Counted from the first letter of the stretch, positions 44,704 to 55,623 are shown. The stretch is DNA of 64,000 bases from Rhodocytophaga rosea (GCF_010119975.1 NZ_CP048222.1:8098501-8162500); one strand, 5' to 3'. Program-made: numbers and translations. The notes: generated by a model from the sequence alone, not told the origin.

Positions 44704-45594
44704 CTACTTGGCAAACCTGGGTGCCACAATTAATTCTTTACTACCCTTTTGCCATACATAAAAACCAACACCATTTTTAGCACCAGTATGGCCTGCCTGC
44801 ACCATATTTACAAGCAAAGGACAAGGGGCATATTTAGGATTTCCGAATCCTTGATATAAGACCTGCAATATTGACAAACACACATCCAGGCCAATAAAAT
44901 CTGCCAGTTGTAAAGGCCCCATCGGATGTGCCATCCCAAGTTTCATTACGGTATCTATTTCCTCCACACCTGCTACTCCCTCATATAAAGAATAGATGGC
45001 CTCATTGATCATGGGCATTAAAATCCGGTTGGCAACAAACCCAGGGTAGTCGTTTACTTCAGTAGGAACTTTATCTAACTTGCGGGAAAGATCCATTACT
45101 ACGGATGCCGTAGCATCAGAAGTGGCATATCCCCGGATCACCTCTACTAATTTCATAACCGGTACTGGATTCATAAAGTGCATCCCTATTACTTTCTCAG
45201 GCCGGTTGGTTACCGAAGCAATCTTTGTGATAGAAATCGATGAAGTATTGCTGGCTAAAATTGATTCAGGTTTACAGAATTGATCTAATTGTTTGAATAC
45301 TTCGAGTTTTAAGTCAATACGTTCTGTGGCAGCCTCCACTACAAGATCTGCCTGTTGAGCACCTTCTTTCATGTTTGTATGTGTAGAAATATTTGATAAA
45401 GCCTGCTCTTTATCTATTGCTGTAATCTGTTCTTTGCTTACTTGCCTATCGAGATTAGTACCTATAGTTTGTATGGCTTTATCTAAGGCTTGCCTGGAAA
45501 TATCCACAAGTGAAACTTTATATCCTTTTAATGCGAATACATGTGCAATGCCATTGCCCATCGTTCCACTTCCGATTACTGCAATATTTTTCAT
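44704..45594 (-). CDS. 3-hydroxybutyryl-CoA/3-hydroxyacyl-CoA dehydrogenase
   Basis: NAD-dependent oxidation of L-3-hydroxyacyl-CoA in fatty-acid or butanoate metabolism; cytoplasmic; 296 residues from the ATG at 45594 (MKNIAVIGSGTMGNGIAHVFA). Seen are the Rossmann GSGTMGNGIA motif, the SNTSSISITKIAS segment, catalytic GMHFMNPVPVMKLVEVI with its histidine, and the C-terminal domain PGFVANRILMPMINEA and GMAHPMGPLQLADFIGLD. Length and motifs match single-domain Hbd/PaaH proteins. It is monocistronic and divergent from the fluoride channel. Confidence 0.93.
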   Translation of the reverse strand: MKNIAVIGSGTMGNGIAHVFALKGYKVSLVDISRQALDKAIQTIGTNLDRQVSKEQITAIDKEQALSNISTHTNMKEGAQQADLVVEAATERIDLKLEVFKQLDQFCKPESILASNTSSISITKIASVTNRPEKVIGMHFMNPVPVMKLVEVIRGYATSDATASVVMDLSRKLDKVPTEVNDYPGFVANRILMPMINEAIYSLYEGVAGVEEIDTVMKLGMAHPMGPLQLADFIGLDVCLSILQVLYQGFGNPKYAPCPLLVNMVQAGHTGAKNGVGFYVWQKGSKELIVAPRFAK

Positions 45595-45650
45595 ACAATT
45601 CAGTTTAAATAATATACAAATATATACGAGCAATTTTCTATTTTTACTGC

Positions 45651-46028
45651 ATGAAAGAATTTCTGGCTGTTTTTATTGGAGGGGGTATCGGAAGCCTCGC
45701 CCGCTATGGGATCAGTAAAGGCATGTCAGGCTATTCTCATACTTTTCCTTTTGCTACGCTGCTGGCTAATATGCTAAGTTGCTTTATAGCTGGAATGGTT
45801 ATCTCCTTTGTAGAACAAAAATTCATTTCGCATCCCACCGTAAAAGTATTCTTACTGGTTGGCTTTTGTGGGGGCTTCAGCACATTTTCTGCTTTAATCC
45901 GCGAAAGCCTGCTCATGATGGAAGAAGACCGGGCCGGGCCAATGCTACTGTATAATCTGCTTAGTATCATATTAGGTTTAGTAGCTATCCTCAGCGGCGT
46001 TTGGCTGGGGAAAATTTTAGTGCGCTGA
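45651..46028 (+). CDS. crcB: Fluoride channel FluC/CrcB
   Basis: A 125-residue membrane protein with four helices that forms a dual-topology dimer and expels fluoride. It has the family opening GGGIGSLARYGIS, the asparagine-bearing TLLANMLSCFIAG helix and the pore block VGFCGGFSTFSALIRESL with its phenylalanine box. It is co-transcribed with the CvfB-like gene, whose ATG starts one base after this stop (TGACATG). No fluoride riboswitch fold was recognised in the short upstream region. Confidence 0.93.
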   Translation: MKEFLAVFIGGGIGSLARYGISKGMSGYSHTFPFATLLANMLSCFIAGMVISFVEQKFISHPTVKVFLLVGFCGGFSTFSALIRESLLMMEEDRAGPMLLYNLLSIILGLVAILSGVWLGKILVR

Positions 46029-46029
46029 C

Positions 46030-46890
46030 ATGGATCAAAAGGAAAGTCCTACATCTATAGCCATTGGCCAATACCATACCCTGGAAGTTATTAAAATCCT
46101 GGATTTTGGCTTGTACCTCGCTCACGGCCTGGATGAAATACTTTTGCCTATACGGTATATTCCTGAAGGAACGCAGGTAGGGGATAAGCTATATGTTTTT
46201 ATTTACCGCGACTCTGAAGACCGTGTGATTGCCACTACAGAAAAACCGCTGGCAACTGCTAACTCGTTCGCTTGTCTGCGGGTAACCGATGCTAACAGTT
46301 ATGGTGTTTTTCTGGATTGGGGACTGGTGAAAGATTTATTTATGCCTTTCTCCGAACAGCACAAAAAATTAATTCCCGGAAGAAATTATCTGGTATGGGT
46401 ATATGTAGATCCGGAAACCGACCGGGTTATGTGTAGTGCCAGACTAGAGAAATTTTTACAAACAGATACATCCGCCTTGCAGGAAAACCAGCTGGTAGAA
46501 CTGCTCATCTGGGAGTTCACAGATATGGGGATAAAAGTTGTAGTAGAACAAAAGTACTCCGGTGTACTCTATCACAACGAAGTGTTTGAAACGCTCTATG
46601 TGGGAGACCAAGTAAACGGATATATCAAGAAGATCCGGGAAGATGGAAAGCTCGATGTAGTTCTTCGCAAAAAAGGATATGCTGAAGTGATAGACGCCAA
46701 AGAAGAAATCATGCAACAATTAAAAAAGAGCCAGGGATTTCTGCCACTTACGGATAATAGTTCTCCCCAAGAGATTTATGAACGTTTACAGATGAGTAAA
46801 AAAACATTCAAAAAAGCGGTAGGGGGATTATTAAAAGATGGACAACTTTCGCTTAGCAAAGACGGGATCTACTTTATAGAGCCGGAATAA
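46030..46890 (+). CDS. S1-domain RNA-binding protein, CvfB/YitL-like
   Basis: A 286-residue cytoplasmic protein with three tandem S1/OB domains (KILDFGLYLAHGLDEILLPIRY; VTDANSYGVFLDWGLVKDLFMPF; ITDMGIKVVVEQKYSGVLYHNEVF) and a C-terminal winged helix (IYERLQMSKKTFKKAVGGLLKDGQL). This is the CvfB layout; in other bacteria CvfB proteins affect RNA and virulence regulation. It is tightly linked downstream of crcB and upstream of a YkgJ protein, so all three probably share an mRNA. Confidence 0.88.
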   Translation: MDQKESPTSIAIGQYHTLEVIKILDFGLYLAHGLDEILLPIRYIPEGTQVGDKLYVFIYRDSEDRVIATTEKPLATANSFACLRVTDANSYGVFLDWGLVKDLFMPFSEQHKKLIPGRNYLVWVYVDPETDRVMCSARLEKFLQTDTSALQENQLVELLIWEFTDMGIKVVVEQKYSGVLYHNEVFETLYVGDQVNGYIKKIREDGKLDVVLRKKGYAEVIDAKEEIMQQLKKSQGFLPLTDNSSPQEIYERLQMSKKTFKKAVGGLLKDGQLSLSKDGIYFIEPE

Positions 46891-46911
46891 TTTTTCTGCC
46901 TAAATTGCAGC

Positions 46912-47403
46912 ATGCAAATTGATATTTCCGGTTTACATCAGCTCGCAAGCCAGGCAAGTGCCAGTACAAAAAAGTTATTTAAAAAATTAAAGCAGCGTAC
47001 ACCTGCTAACTTAGATCAACAGGTTGAGCAGTTTCATGAGGAAGTATTTTCCTATACCGATTGCCTGACTTGTGCCAATTGCTGTAAAACCACCAGTCCG
47101 GTTTTTACAAGTAAAGACATTGAAAGAATTGCCAGGCATCTTCGCCTCAAACCGGGTCAGTTCATTCATCAATATTTACATATAGATGAAGAAGGAGATT
47201 ATGTTTTAAATACAGCGCCTTGTCCCTTTCTCCATGCTGATCATACTTGCCAGATATATGAACAGCGGCCAAGTGCCTGTCAGCAATATCCGCACACCAA
47301 CCGAAAGAAATTCCACCAGATTTTAGACCTCACCGTCTGCAACACCTATATATGTCCGGCAGCTTTTCAAATAGTGGAAAAGCTAAAGAAGCTATATACC
47401 TAA
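46912..47403 (+). CDS. YkgJ-family cysteine cluster protein
   Basis: A 163-residue protein with the YkgJ/UPF0153 cysteine pattern CLTCANCCKTTSPVFTSKDIERIA, then CPFLHADHTCQIYEQRPSACQQYPH and a later CNTYICPAA. It probably binds a metal (zinc or an Fe-S cluster). Function in the cell is unknown. It follows the CvfB-like gene by 21 bases and is probably the last gene of that operon. Confidence 0.88.
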   Translation: MQIDISGLHQLASQASASTKKLFKKLKQRTPANLDQQVEQFHEEVFSYTDCLTCANCCKTTSPVFTSKDIERIARHLRLKPGQFIHQYLHIDEEGDYVLNTAPCPFLHADHTCQIYEQRPSACQQYPHTNRKKFHQILDLTVCNTYICPAAFQIVEKLKKLYT

Positions 47404-47763
47404 CTTGCCCTAATATCCTCTATACAACTTATGTTTAATAACCTTTTCTAAAATCAAATTTAGTATCCTAACGAATCTTTTTAGAGCTTCAACTTCTTTG
47501 GGAATACATTATTAATATTTATTTTCTTTGATGAGTAGTAGTATCTGCACTTTTATAAATAAAAAATATTGTTTACTTACTTACCTATCAAGCTTTCTTA
47601 ATATGTATACTGCAATTTTATTTAGTATAATAATTTAGCTGCATAATTAACAATTATTAATTCAATTTCATTAATAAACATAAGTAAATTATCGGGAAAT
47701 ATTATGTGGTTACAATTTTAAAATATACATTTGTCATAATCCAGTTAACTCACTTATTATATT
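47404..47763 (+). other. Intergenic region upstream of the XRE regulator
   Basis: 360 AT-rich bases. A TACATTTG (-7 type, TAnnTTTG) at 47726-47733 is placed to drive the XRE regulator. The upstream -33 box is weak, so the promoter call is tentative. No hairpin or RNA gene was recognised. Confidence 0.45.
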
Positions 47764-48159
47764 ATGCTTAACACAAAAATCAAACAATTGTTACTATTTA
47801 AGGATATGTCACCGTCCAGGTTTGCAGATGAAATAGGTGTACAGCGTGCTATCATTTCACACATACTCTCCGGACGCAACAGACCAAGCCTGGAAGTGGT
47901 ACAAAAAATTATCCGTCGGTTTCCTGAATTAGGCATGGACTGGATCATTGAAGAAGATGATACTTTGGATGAAGGGGAAATTATCGATAAAAACCAGCCA
48001 GCTCAGCCTGCATCTGCCATCACTGTCAAAACAGATTCTTTAAAAGATCAGCCTTTAAAAGAGTATCAAGCAAACCAGGAAATCGTGGCAGAACGAAAAA
48101 TTGAAAAAATTCTCATTTTTTATTCAGACAAAACCTTTACAGAATACCGTCCGGGATGA
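47764..48159 (+). CDS. XRE-family transcriptional regulator
   Basis: A 131-residue protein. The N-terminal Cro/CI-type HTH is MLNTKIKQLLLFKDMSPSRFADEIGVQRAIISHILSGRNRPSLEVVQKII. It is followed by an acidic linker, and the C-terminal tail ends RKIEKILIFYSDKTFTEYRPG. The tail pattern (KILIFYSDKTFTEYRP) is a typical short C-terminal strand in Bacteroidota regulators of this type. Targets are unknown; the next gene is on the same strand 92 bases on and could be in the same transcript. Confidence 0.85.
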   Translation: MLNTKIKQLLLFKDMSPSRFADEIGVQRAIISHILSGRNRPSLEVVQKIIRRFPELGMDWIIEEDDTLDEGEIIDKNQPAQPASAITVKTDSLKDQPLKEYQANQEIVAERKIEKILIFYSDKTFTEYRPG

Positions 48160-48251
48160 GATGAAGTTATATATTTTTTTCTACAAGAGTGCTTTCATTG
48201 TGAAAGTTCGGGTAGGGTAGTATATTTATATTCCCATAAACCTGAATCTGC

Positions 48252-49004
48252 ATGAATGAATCTTACCCATTTGAAGAACGCTTAGTAAGTTATTTGTATG
48301 AAACATTTCCTGATGCTCAGGATATACCCAATGAGCAAATGTTGAGCACAGTGCTTAATTTGCTCGAAAAAGCATCACACTATGGTTTTGAAGCGGAAGA
48401 TGACCAGGCGGTTTATATAGTAACGGCCTATCTGCTGGGTGTTGATTTTGACAACGAGTTTCCGGCAGCCGCACATATTCTAACTGATCCTGCATTCTCT
48501 GCTGCTGAGAAAGCAGAACAATTACAAACCTGGACACAGGAATTACTTAAAACCCTGGAAGAAGAACAGGCTACCACAACCATTCTTCCTCCACAGGAAC
48601 CCATTCCACACGCTGCTACCATAGATACTTACCTGGAGATGCAGGAAGATTCTGCCCCTTTTCGTGAAAAAGCGGAATGGGTCGTTCAACTCCTTATTTC
48701 CGGAAATATCACAGGATTTAAAGAAAATTTCAGCCCGAACTTTCTACGGCAACTCGGCGCAGCAGAAGTAGAAAAAGTGTGTACTACTATTTTTCTGCCT
48801 TTTTTTTCGGGTGCTGAAAAACTGAGCAATTCTGCCACGGTGACTATGACGACGGATGCGTTTGGAAGTACTGGTTATGCGTTTTACTTATCTTTTATAA
48901 ACCAACATGAAGAAAAGCATTTTGTTATTTATATGGTGAGTGAAGACAACCGGATTGTAGTGGCTAACCTGTTGCCTAACAAAACCTATCAGGATATGCA
49001 TTGA
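48252..49004 (+). CDS. Hypothetical acidic protein
   Basis: A 250-residue soluble acidic protein without signal or membrane segments. The N-terminal helical half contains TVLNLLEKASHYGFEAEDDQAVYIVTAYLLGVDFDNEFPAAAHIL. The C-terminal half is a small alpha/beta domain (LISGNITGFKENFSPNFLRQLG, ending IVVANLLPNKTYQDMH). No family is recognised. A fragment of a second copy of its C-terminus survives at 55083-55139, so the gene was once duplicated locally. Confidence 0.65.
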   Translation: MNESYPFEERLVSYLYETFPDAQDIPNEQMLSTVLNLLEKASHYGFEAEDDQAVYIVTAYLLGVDFDNEFPAAAHILTDPAFSAAEKAEQLQTWTQELLKTLEEEQATTTILPPQEPIPHAATIDTYLEMQEDSAPFREKAEWVVQLLISGNITGFKENFSPNFLRQLGAAEVEKVCTTIFLPFFSGAEKLSNSATVTMTTDAFGSTGYAFYLSFINQHEEKHFVIYMVSEDNRIVVANLLPNKTYQDMH

Positions 49005-49062
49005 AGTTCCTGCACAGCTATCTTACTTTTAGTCACTTTTGTATTCTATAACCTGTCATCCT

Positions 49063-49440
49063 ATGAAATGCATGTACTTTCCATTTATATTAATTCTGCT
49101 GCTTACTAGCTCGTTCACCACTAGTACACCCACAAATTCGTTTTCCGGCCTGCATTTTTTCAATGTTGCAGATGTGAAAGAATACGAAGGTATCTATTCT
49201 TTTCAGGAAGATAGCCCGGTACGTAAGTATACGATCACGAGTAAGGACAATGACTTATATGGAGAAGCCGACAGTTATGGAGCTAATAAGTTAGTCAAAC
49301 AAGCTGAAGCGGATACGTTTGTTTCTACAAGTACCTATGGGTCTACCATTATTTTTACCAGAGATGGCAGTACAAAGAAAGTTACCGGTCTGCGCTTGAT
49401 TATACAAGGCAATACTTTACAGGCCAGCCGGGACAAATAA
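49063..49440 (+). CDS. Exported DUF3471-like small protein
   Basis: A 125-residue protein from the ATG at 49063 with a signal peptide (MKCMYFPFILILLLTSSFTT). The body FFNVADVKEYEGIYSFQEDSPVRKYTITSKDNDLYGEADS, then GSTIIFTRDGSTKKVTGLRLIIQGNTLQASR, resembles DUF3471-type beta domains found after beta-lactamase-fold proteins. Role unknown. It is convergent with, and 14 bases from, the GH2-like gene. Confidence 0.7.
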   Translation: MKCMYFPFILILLLTSSFTTSTPTNSFSGLHFFNVADVKEYEGIYSFQEDSPVRKYTITSKDNDLYGEADSYGANKLVKQAEADTFVSTSTYGSTIIFTRDGSTKKVTGLRLIIQGNTLQASRDK

Positions 49441-49454
49441 TTAAATGATTGGAT

Positions 49455-50860
49455 CTATGGAATTACATAGAAAGGTATGTTTGCCGTGGCTACATGATGA
49501 TGGCCATCGAGTACATATACAAACATCCGGTAGGGACCTTCTACGGGAGGGGCTTTAAACTGTATCTGCGCCTGATTAATGGAGCTCATATATAACCCTT
49601 TAATAATTTCAGGTTTTGTTTCCCCTTCACCGCCTTCATTTAATTCATATCCTGTTAACTCTGGTAATATTTCCCATCTATATTGAAGGGAATCCTCGGC
49701 ATCAAAGGCTTTGATTGAAGCTGTATGTATGGATGTAGCATCCAGTACAACATTATCCTGGGGCATTTTACCATTGATCTGCAAGGGTTCAACAACAGGG
49801 CTGCTGTTTACTGGTGGTTTTCCTGTCCACAGGTAATGCAGGGCGTCAACCATTGATAATTCCTCCCCGGTGTCTATAAACATACTAAACCAGGTATGAG
49901 TCCTTTCCTGTTTTACATCCCACATAAATACATAGGAACCCAGGCAAAATGCTGTATCTTTTCCTATAGAAGCTTCATACCGCTCCTTATAAATCTGAGC
50001 TTTCCGGGTGCTGGTTTCTTCCAGAGATACATCCCAGGCAGTACGGGGGCTTCCCAGTATCCGGTAGGTCCCCATTCTGTTACCACATAGGGACCAGTCC
50101 AGCCATAGGATTGAATGGATTTAGAAAGTCTGGGCAGCGCTCCAAAAATATTAATAGAGAGAATATCAATTTCAGGACATACATAGCTTATTAGCTGGAT
50201 TAATTTTGATGGTCCAGCCAGCATGGTAGAAGTGGGGTGATTGGGATCTACCTCATGAATCATTGCTGCTACTTCATTTACAGCCTGCCAGAGTTTAAGG
50301 GTGGAATAAATATGTTTAAAATCGGTGATGTAAAATTTAGAGGACATATAGTTTAATTCGTTGCCAACGCCCCACATTAATAAAGCGGGATGATCCTTAT
50401 ACGTTTTTACTATTTCTGTTAGCTCCTGAAGTTGTTTTTCTACCGCCCCGGCATCAGAATAATCAAAGCCTTGCCTGGGATGGGCGAGTTCTAAACCCAG
50501 GGTAACCGTTAGTCCATATTTGTGTGCTTCATCCAGCACTTGTTTGGCGTCATTTGTATTCCATACACGTATGGAATTTCCACCATTTGCCTGTAATCTG
50601 TCGAAGTGGTGGTGCCCCCCGGCGCCTTTAATAAAATAAGGTTTCCCATGCCTGAATAACTGATATCTATTATCAAAATACCGGACCTCAACTGTTTTTG
50701 TTGATCCCTCAGTACCAGCATATTTCCTCTGGTTTGTACTACAGGCGGCTAAAAGCACAAGTGTAAGATATGTCAGCAGATTACAATATAGTACAAACAT
50801 GGTGTTCCTATTTTTAGACGTTGTAAGTGCCTTAATCATAGGTGATTTAATAGTGATCAT
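49455..50860 (-). CDS. GH2-like glycoside hydrolase lipoprotein, one frameshift
   Basis: Probable lipoprotein of about 468 residues with the lipobox VLLAAC; the start could be 50860, 50839 or 50800. It has a TIM-barrel like that of GH2 enzymes: GNSIRVWNTNDAKQVLDEAHKYGLTV, acid/base glutamate in LMWGVGNELNYM, nucleophile glutamate in VVTEWGPTGYW, and a C-terminal beta domain ending GHHHVATANIPFYVIP. The frames meet at the G5 run 50045-50049 (should be G6), giving GYWEAPRTAWDVS. It is divergent from the synthase fusion, and its catalytic and C-terminal parts resemble the end of that protein. It probably trims the same polymer. Confidence 0.82.
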
Positions 50861-51033
50861 TATCTGAAAATTTATACCGCTTTATGTTAATAACAATATA
50901 CCAAATTCAGCTGGGCCAAATCAACATCAGCGTATTGAAACAGAAAGTAGCTGTATGATTTTTTATTCTTGAATAACCTTTTTAAGCCATTCTACCCTTT
51001 AATTATAACATAGAATTTCTACCACACTCCCAG

Positions 51034-54000
51034 ATGTTAAAGATTGCAGCATATTCTAAAAATAGAGAAACAATCATCCGGGCACATCGACCTAAAAAAG
51101 GAGAGATGACCACCATGCGATTATTAATCGCTTGTGGCCTTTTTTTTATGTGCTTATTCCTCTGGTGGTTTGTAACGTATGTAGAAGTTGGGCATCCGGT
51201 ATTGTACTGGTTACTTACAGCTGGGCTTGCCTTTAAGTTACTGCGGATGTTGCATGAATGGTATCATTATGTAGCCATCAGCATACCAAAGAAACCAGTA
51301 ACACATAAACAATGGAGTGTAGATATCCTGACAACATTTTGCGCTGGCGAGCCCTATGACATGATGATAAATACGCTGGAAGCCTGTCAGAAGATAACAT
51401 ATCCTCACACCACCTATTTATGCGACGAATCAGACGATGCCCTGCTTAAACAGGTGTGTGCAGATCTGGGAGTAATCCATATAACCAGAAAAAATAAAAT
51501 TGATGCCAAAGCCGGAAATATTAATAATGCACTCAAACTGGCAACCGGCGAAATTTGTGTGGTATTGGACCCTGATCATACGCCTGTTCCTGAATTTTTA
51601 GACCGGGTTTTACCCTATTTTGAAGATCCTCAAATTGGATATGTGCAGGTAGTACAAGCCTATTATAACCAGCTGGAAAATAACCTGGTGGCCAAAGGAG
51701 CGGCGCAACAAACATATAGTTTCTACGGCCCAATGATGATGTGCATGAATGAATACGGAACCGCTCAGTCTATTGGTGCGAACTGTACTTTCAGAAGGGC
51801 TGCGCTGGATTCGATCGGGGGGCATGCAGCCGGATTATCTGAAGATATGCATACAGCCATGCGAATTCATGCCAAAGGCTGGAAATCGGTGTATGTACCG
51901 GAAATCCTGACCAGGGATTAGTACCGGCAACTATGTCGGCGTATTATAAGCAGCAATTAAAATGGTCAAGAGGTACTTTTGAACTGCTCTTTACAACCTA
52001 TTTTGAGTTATTCCGCCATTTTACCTGGCGTCAAAAAATCCACTATTTTACGCTTCCGCTTTATTATTTATTTGGCCTGTTTGGGCTGATTGACATACTC
52101 ATTCCAATAATTGCCCTGCTTACTTCTCAAATGCCATGGGAAGTAAATTTTGTTGCATTCAGCCTCTACTTTACACCCTTATTTGCTTTCTCATTGCTGA
52201 TTCGGCAGTATTCTCAGAAATGGTTTCTGGAAAAACATGAAAGGGGTATCCATATGCTGGGAGGGTTGCTCCGGAGCGGCACCTGGTGGATTTACCTGAT
52301 GGGCTTGTTTTATACAATATTCCGGGTCAAAGTCCCTTACATTCCTACGCCCAAAGATGATAAACCTGTAAACAGCTGGCTATTAAGTACGCCTAATATT
52401 ATTGCTTGCCTGGTGAGTATGGCAGCAATAGTGTACGGCTTATCCGTCGACTGGAGCCCTTATAGCTTCCTGATGGCAAGTTTTGCTGGTATCAATGCCT
52501 TAATTCTAGGTTTTATCGCTTTGTTAGGGCAGCATAAACTATTGATCAATATTTATACTACACTTTCAAAGAGTGACCATTTCGATACCTATATTTCCTC
52601 TCTAAGAAGTCATCTTTGGAAAACGAGTCACTTTATATTTAATATTGTTAGAAATGGAGCTGCTGTCTATGGACTATTAATTGTGATTTTATTCGGCAGT
52701 TATTTTTTCCTGCATCAAAAACCAACAATAGATTTTACCAGAACAGAACCTCCTGTATTTAAAGAAACAGGGGGATTCTACTCTGGAATTTATATGCCGC
52801 AGATCGACAGTGCGCTCAATCTGCAGCCGCTGCAACAAGTAGAAACAAATACAGCACATTCTTTTGGCATTGTATCTACCTATATCGCATGGGGCCGTAC
52901 AGCATTACACATTTCCCGGATGCATTATACCAGCAGATCTATCAGAAAGGGCAGTACCTATGATTACCTGGGAACCTTTTACAAATAGCTTCTCCTATAA
53001 TGCGAAATATCCAGGGTTGCAACAAAATAAAGACTTCTGTAAAGCTGTTATCAATGGAGCTTTAGATGAATATATTGAGGCTTTTGCCTTAAAAATCAAA
53101 GCACTTGAAAAACCAGTATTTATCCGGTTTGCCCATGAACCAGATAATCCGGTATATCCCTGGTCAGCCACCGGCGGAAATACTGCAGATGACTATAAAG
53201 CTTCCTGGCAACATGTAGTAAAGGTGTTTGTAAACCTGGGTATCACCAATGTAACCTGGGTATGGAATCCCTGGAATCCTTCTACTATAGATGAATATTA
53301 TCCAGGCAAACAATATGTGGACTGGATCGGGCTGACAGCATTAAATTATGGAAAAGCTTCATATGACGGGCAATGGCGAAGTTTTAAACAGATTTATTCT
53401 CCCATTCGAAAGAAAATACGAAGGCTTTCCAAACCAGTGATGCTGGCCGAATTTGGAACTACTGCCTATGGGGGAGACCAGGCAGCCTGGCTTACAGAGG
53501 CTACCCAGTTTATTACTGAATCAATCCCGGAAATAAAGTCTCTGGTATTTTTCTATAGCAACCGGGATAGATACTGGATCAATTCCTGGCGGCCCGATTC
53601 TACCACCCGGTTTATTGACTGGACATTCGGACAATCAAAACCTGTGTTTGATGCAGCTAAAAATGCACTAACTGTGCTTCCAAAGCCGTCCTATATTTCT
53701 TCTGTACAATCTCCATTACTAACAACAGCCAGCCATACAAATAGCATTTCAGGCAAAGCCGGTAACTATTCACTCAGAGTAGATGGAAAGCCATTTTATA
53801 TACAAGGCGTAGCGTATAATCCAGCCCATGACTGGAGAGACGGCGATTATCCGCTCAGCAAAAAACAATTAATTGCTGATTTTTCAGCCATTAAAGCGAT
53901 GGGCGCTAATACCATCCGTAGATATCATCCCGGTGTATATGACCGGAATATTTTGAATACGGCCAGTGAGCATGATCTGAAAGTATTGTACGGTTTCTGG

Positions 54001-54988
54001 TTTGATCCTGAAGTAGATTATTATAAAGATTCCCTGCAAGTTCAACAATACATCCAGCGGATTGTAAAACTGGTAGAACAACACAAAGACCATCCGGCAA
54101 TACTGGGCTGGGGATAGGCAATGAAGCATCTGGCTTGCTCAAACATTATTATGCACAGCCATATCTTGGGCAAGTGCGCAAAGCCTATATGCAAATGATC
54201 GAGCAGATCGCCCAGCGTATCCATCAAATTGATCCAAAACACCCGGTATTAACTGCCCTGGAACACAGCTGGCAGCTTCCTCAGGAAATAGTTGCTTTCC
54301 GGGAACATGTTCCTTCAGTAGATATTATTGGTGTAAATTCTTATTACCGGCAACAGATAAGCCAGCTGGATACTTTATTTAAACAATTTGATCCAACCCG
54401 GCCTTACCTGGTATCTGAATTCGGGCCGAAAGGTTACTGGAATCCTGATTATTCTACATTTAAAAACGATACGTTATTGATGGAAGATTCAGATCATAAG
54501 AAGGCAATCTGGTACAGCACGCAGTGGGACAGATACGTGATTTCTAAAAAAGGCAATAATATTGGGGCATAGCTTTTTGCTGGCGGGATCGAATGGAAGG
54601 AACCGCTACCTGGTATGGGCTCACAGATACTGAAGGCAGACGTAAACCAGCTTATTATGCCCTGAGCACCCTGTGGACAAATCGCAAACAAAAATCTCCC
54701 TTACATGATGTACATATTAAAGGTCCTTCAGAAGAACTGGAACCTGGCAAAACCTATGAATTCAAAGCCATTACAGAAAATAACATCAGCAAAACTGCCC
54801 GTTACCAATGGTACTTATGCGAAAATGAATATCTGGACCGCACAGGAAAAGTAGTACAGCTGGCAGGCGGAATGCGGGCAAAAGTAACTTTTCCCAAAGA
54901 ACCTTCTAAATACAGGCTGTATCTGTATATCCATGATGGCAAAGGGAATGTAGTGACAGCTTCAGAGCCAGTTCCAGTTTCAAATTGA
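51034..54988 (+). CDS. GT2 synthase fused to GH26-like and GH2-like domains, five frameshifts
   Basis: After correcting five single-base homopolymer gaps (G runs at 51914, 52891, 52949, 54110 and 54564) one frame runs the full length, about 1,319 residues. Residues about 20-75 hold membrane helices. Residues about 95-335 are a cellulose-synthase-like GT2 domain (DPDHTPVPEFLDRV, LSEDMHTAM, QQLKWSRG). Further membrane helices continue to about 560. At about 582-882 is a GH26-like domain (PVFIRFAHEPDN, VMLAEFGTTAYGG). At about 912-1216 is a GH2-like barrel (GWGIGNEASG, YLVSEFGPKGYW), then a beta domain. The protein would make, export and trim a beta-linked glucan or mannan. Confidence 0.8.
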
Positions 54989-55623
54989 TTCGTAGACTTT
55001 TGTTAGAAACCCAATGGATAACCAGTTTAGAAATTTCAAATGGCTTGCTTCAATTATGCCGTCTTTGGCTTATTATATAAATAACCGGATTTTGGTAGGC
55101 AATCTGTTGCCTAATAAAAGCTATCAGCACATATCCTAACGAAACAGACAGTAAGATAGATTTTTAGCTAAATTACGTTAGCAGCTCAACCGTTTAACTA
55201 CAACATTATTTACTGATTTTTATACGCTTCATCCGGCACCCGTTTGACATCATTTCTTTACAGGTCTAATCTGTCATAGGTTTGTAAGTTAGGACATCGG
55301 ATATTTTCCTCAGGGTATACTATTTCATCTGTTCTTTTTTTCATCTGAGGAAGGTCGTTTATTCTTATTTGGTATTATTTGTTTCTTATATCACGAGTGT
55401 AAGATAGAATAACTTATTACAATTCAAAACCAGGCCGTGACGCCTAATTTTAGATTTCATAAAAGAATCTTCGGACAAATTAGGAAAGTTGACTAGATAT
55501 CCATCAGTGTTTACCTCATTGTAATTATATTCAAAAAACGCTCTTAGATTATTTACCTCAAAGTAACTTCCTAACGATTTGTGAAAGAGTAATCAGTTTT
55601 TTAGCCAGTATTTATACGCGCTT
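54989..55623. other. Intergenic stretch with a gene remnant
   Basis: 635 bases with no intact gene. The only recognisable part is a short remnant at 55083-55139 (listed separately). The rest is AT-rich with no clear repeat, hairpin or RNA gene. Confidence 0.5.
55083..55139 (+). pseudogene. Remnant of a second copy of the 48252-49004 gene
   Basis: Reads NRILVGNLLPNKSYQHIS then stop, against NRIVVANLLPNKTYQDMH then stop at the end of the intact gene at 48252-49004: 12 of 18 residues identical. Only the C-terminal tip can be followed. It is a leftover of a duplicated or deleted paralogue. Confidence 0.7.

Noticed and set aside
45595-45650. Fluoride riboswitch ahead of crcB
   Set aside because: Only 56 bases lie between the divergent genes, and no crcB-motif pseudoknot could be formed from them.
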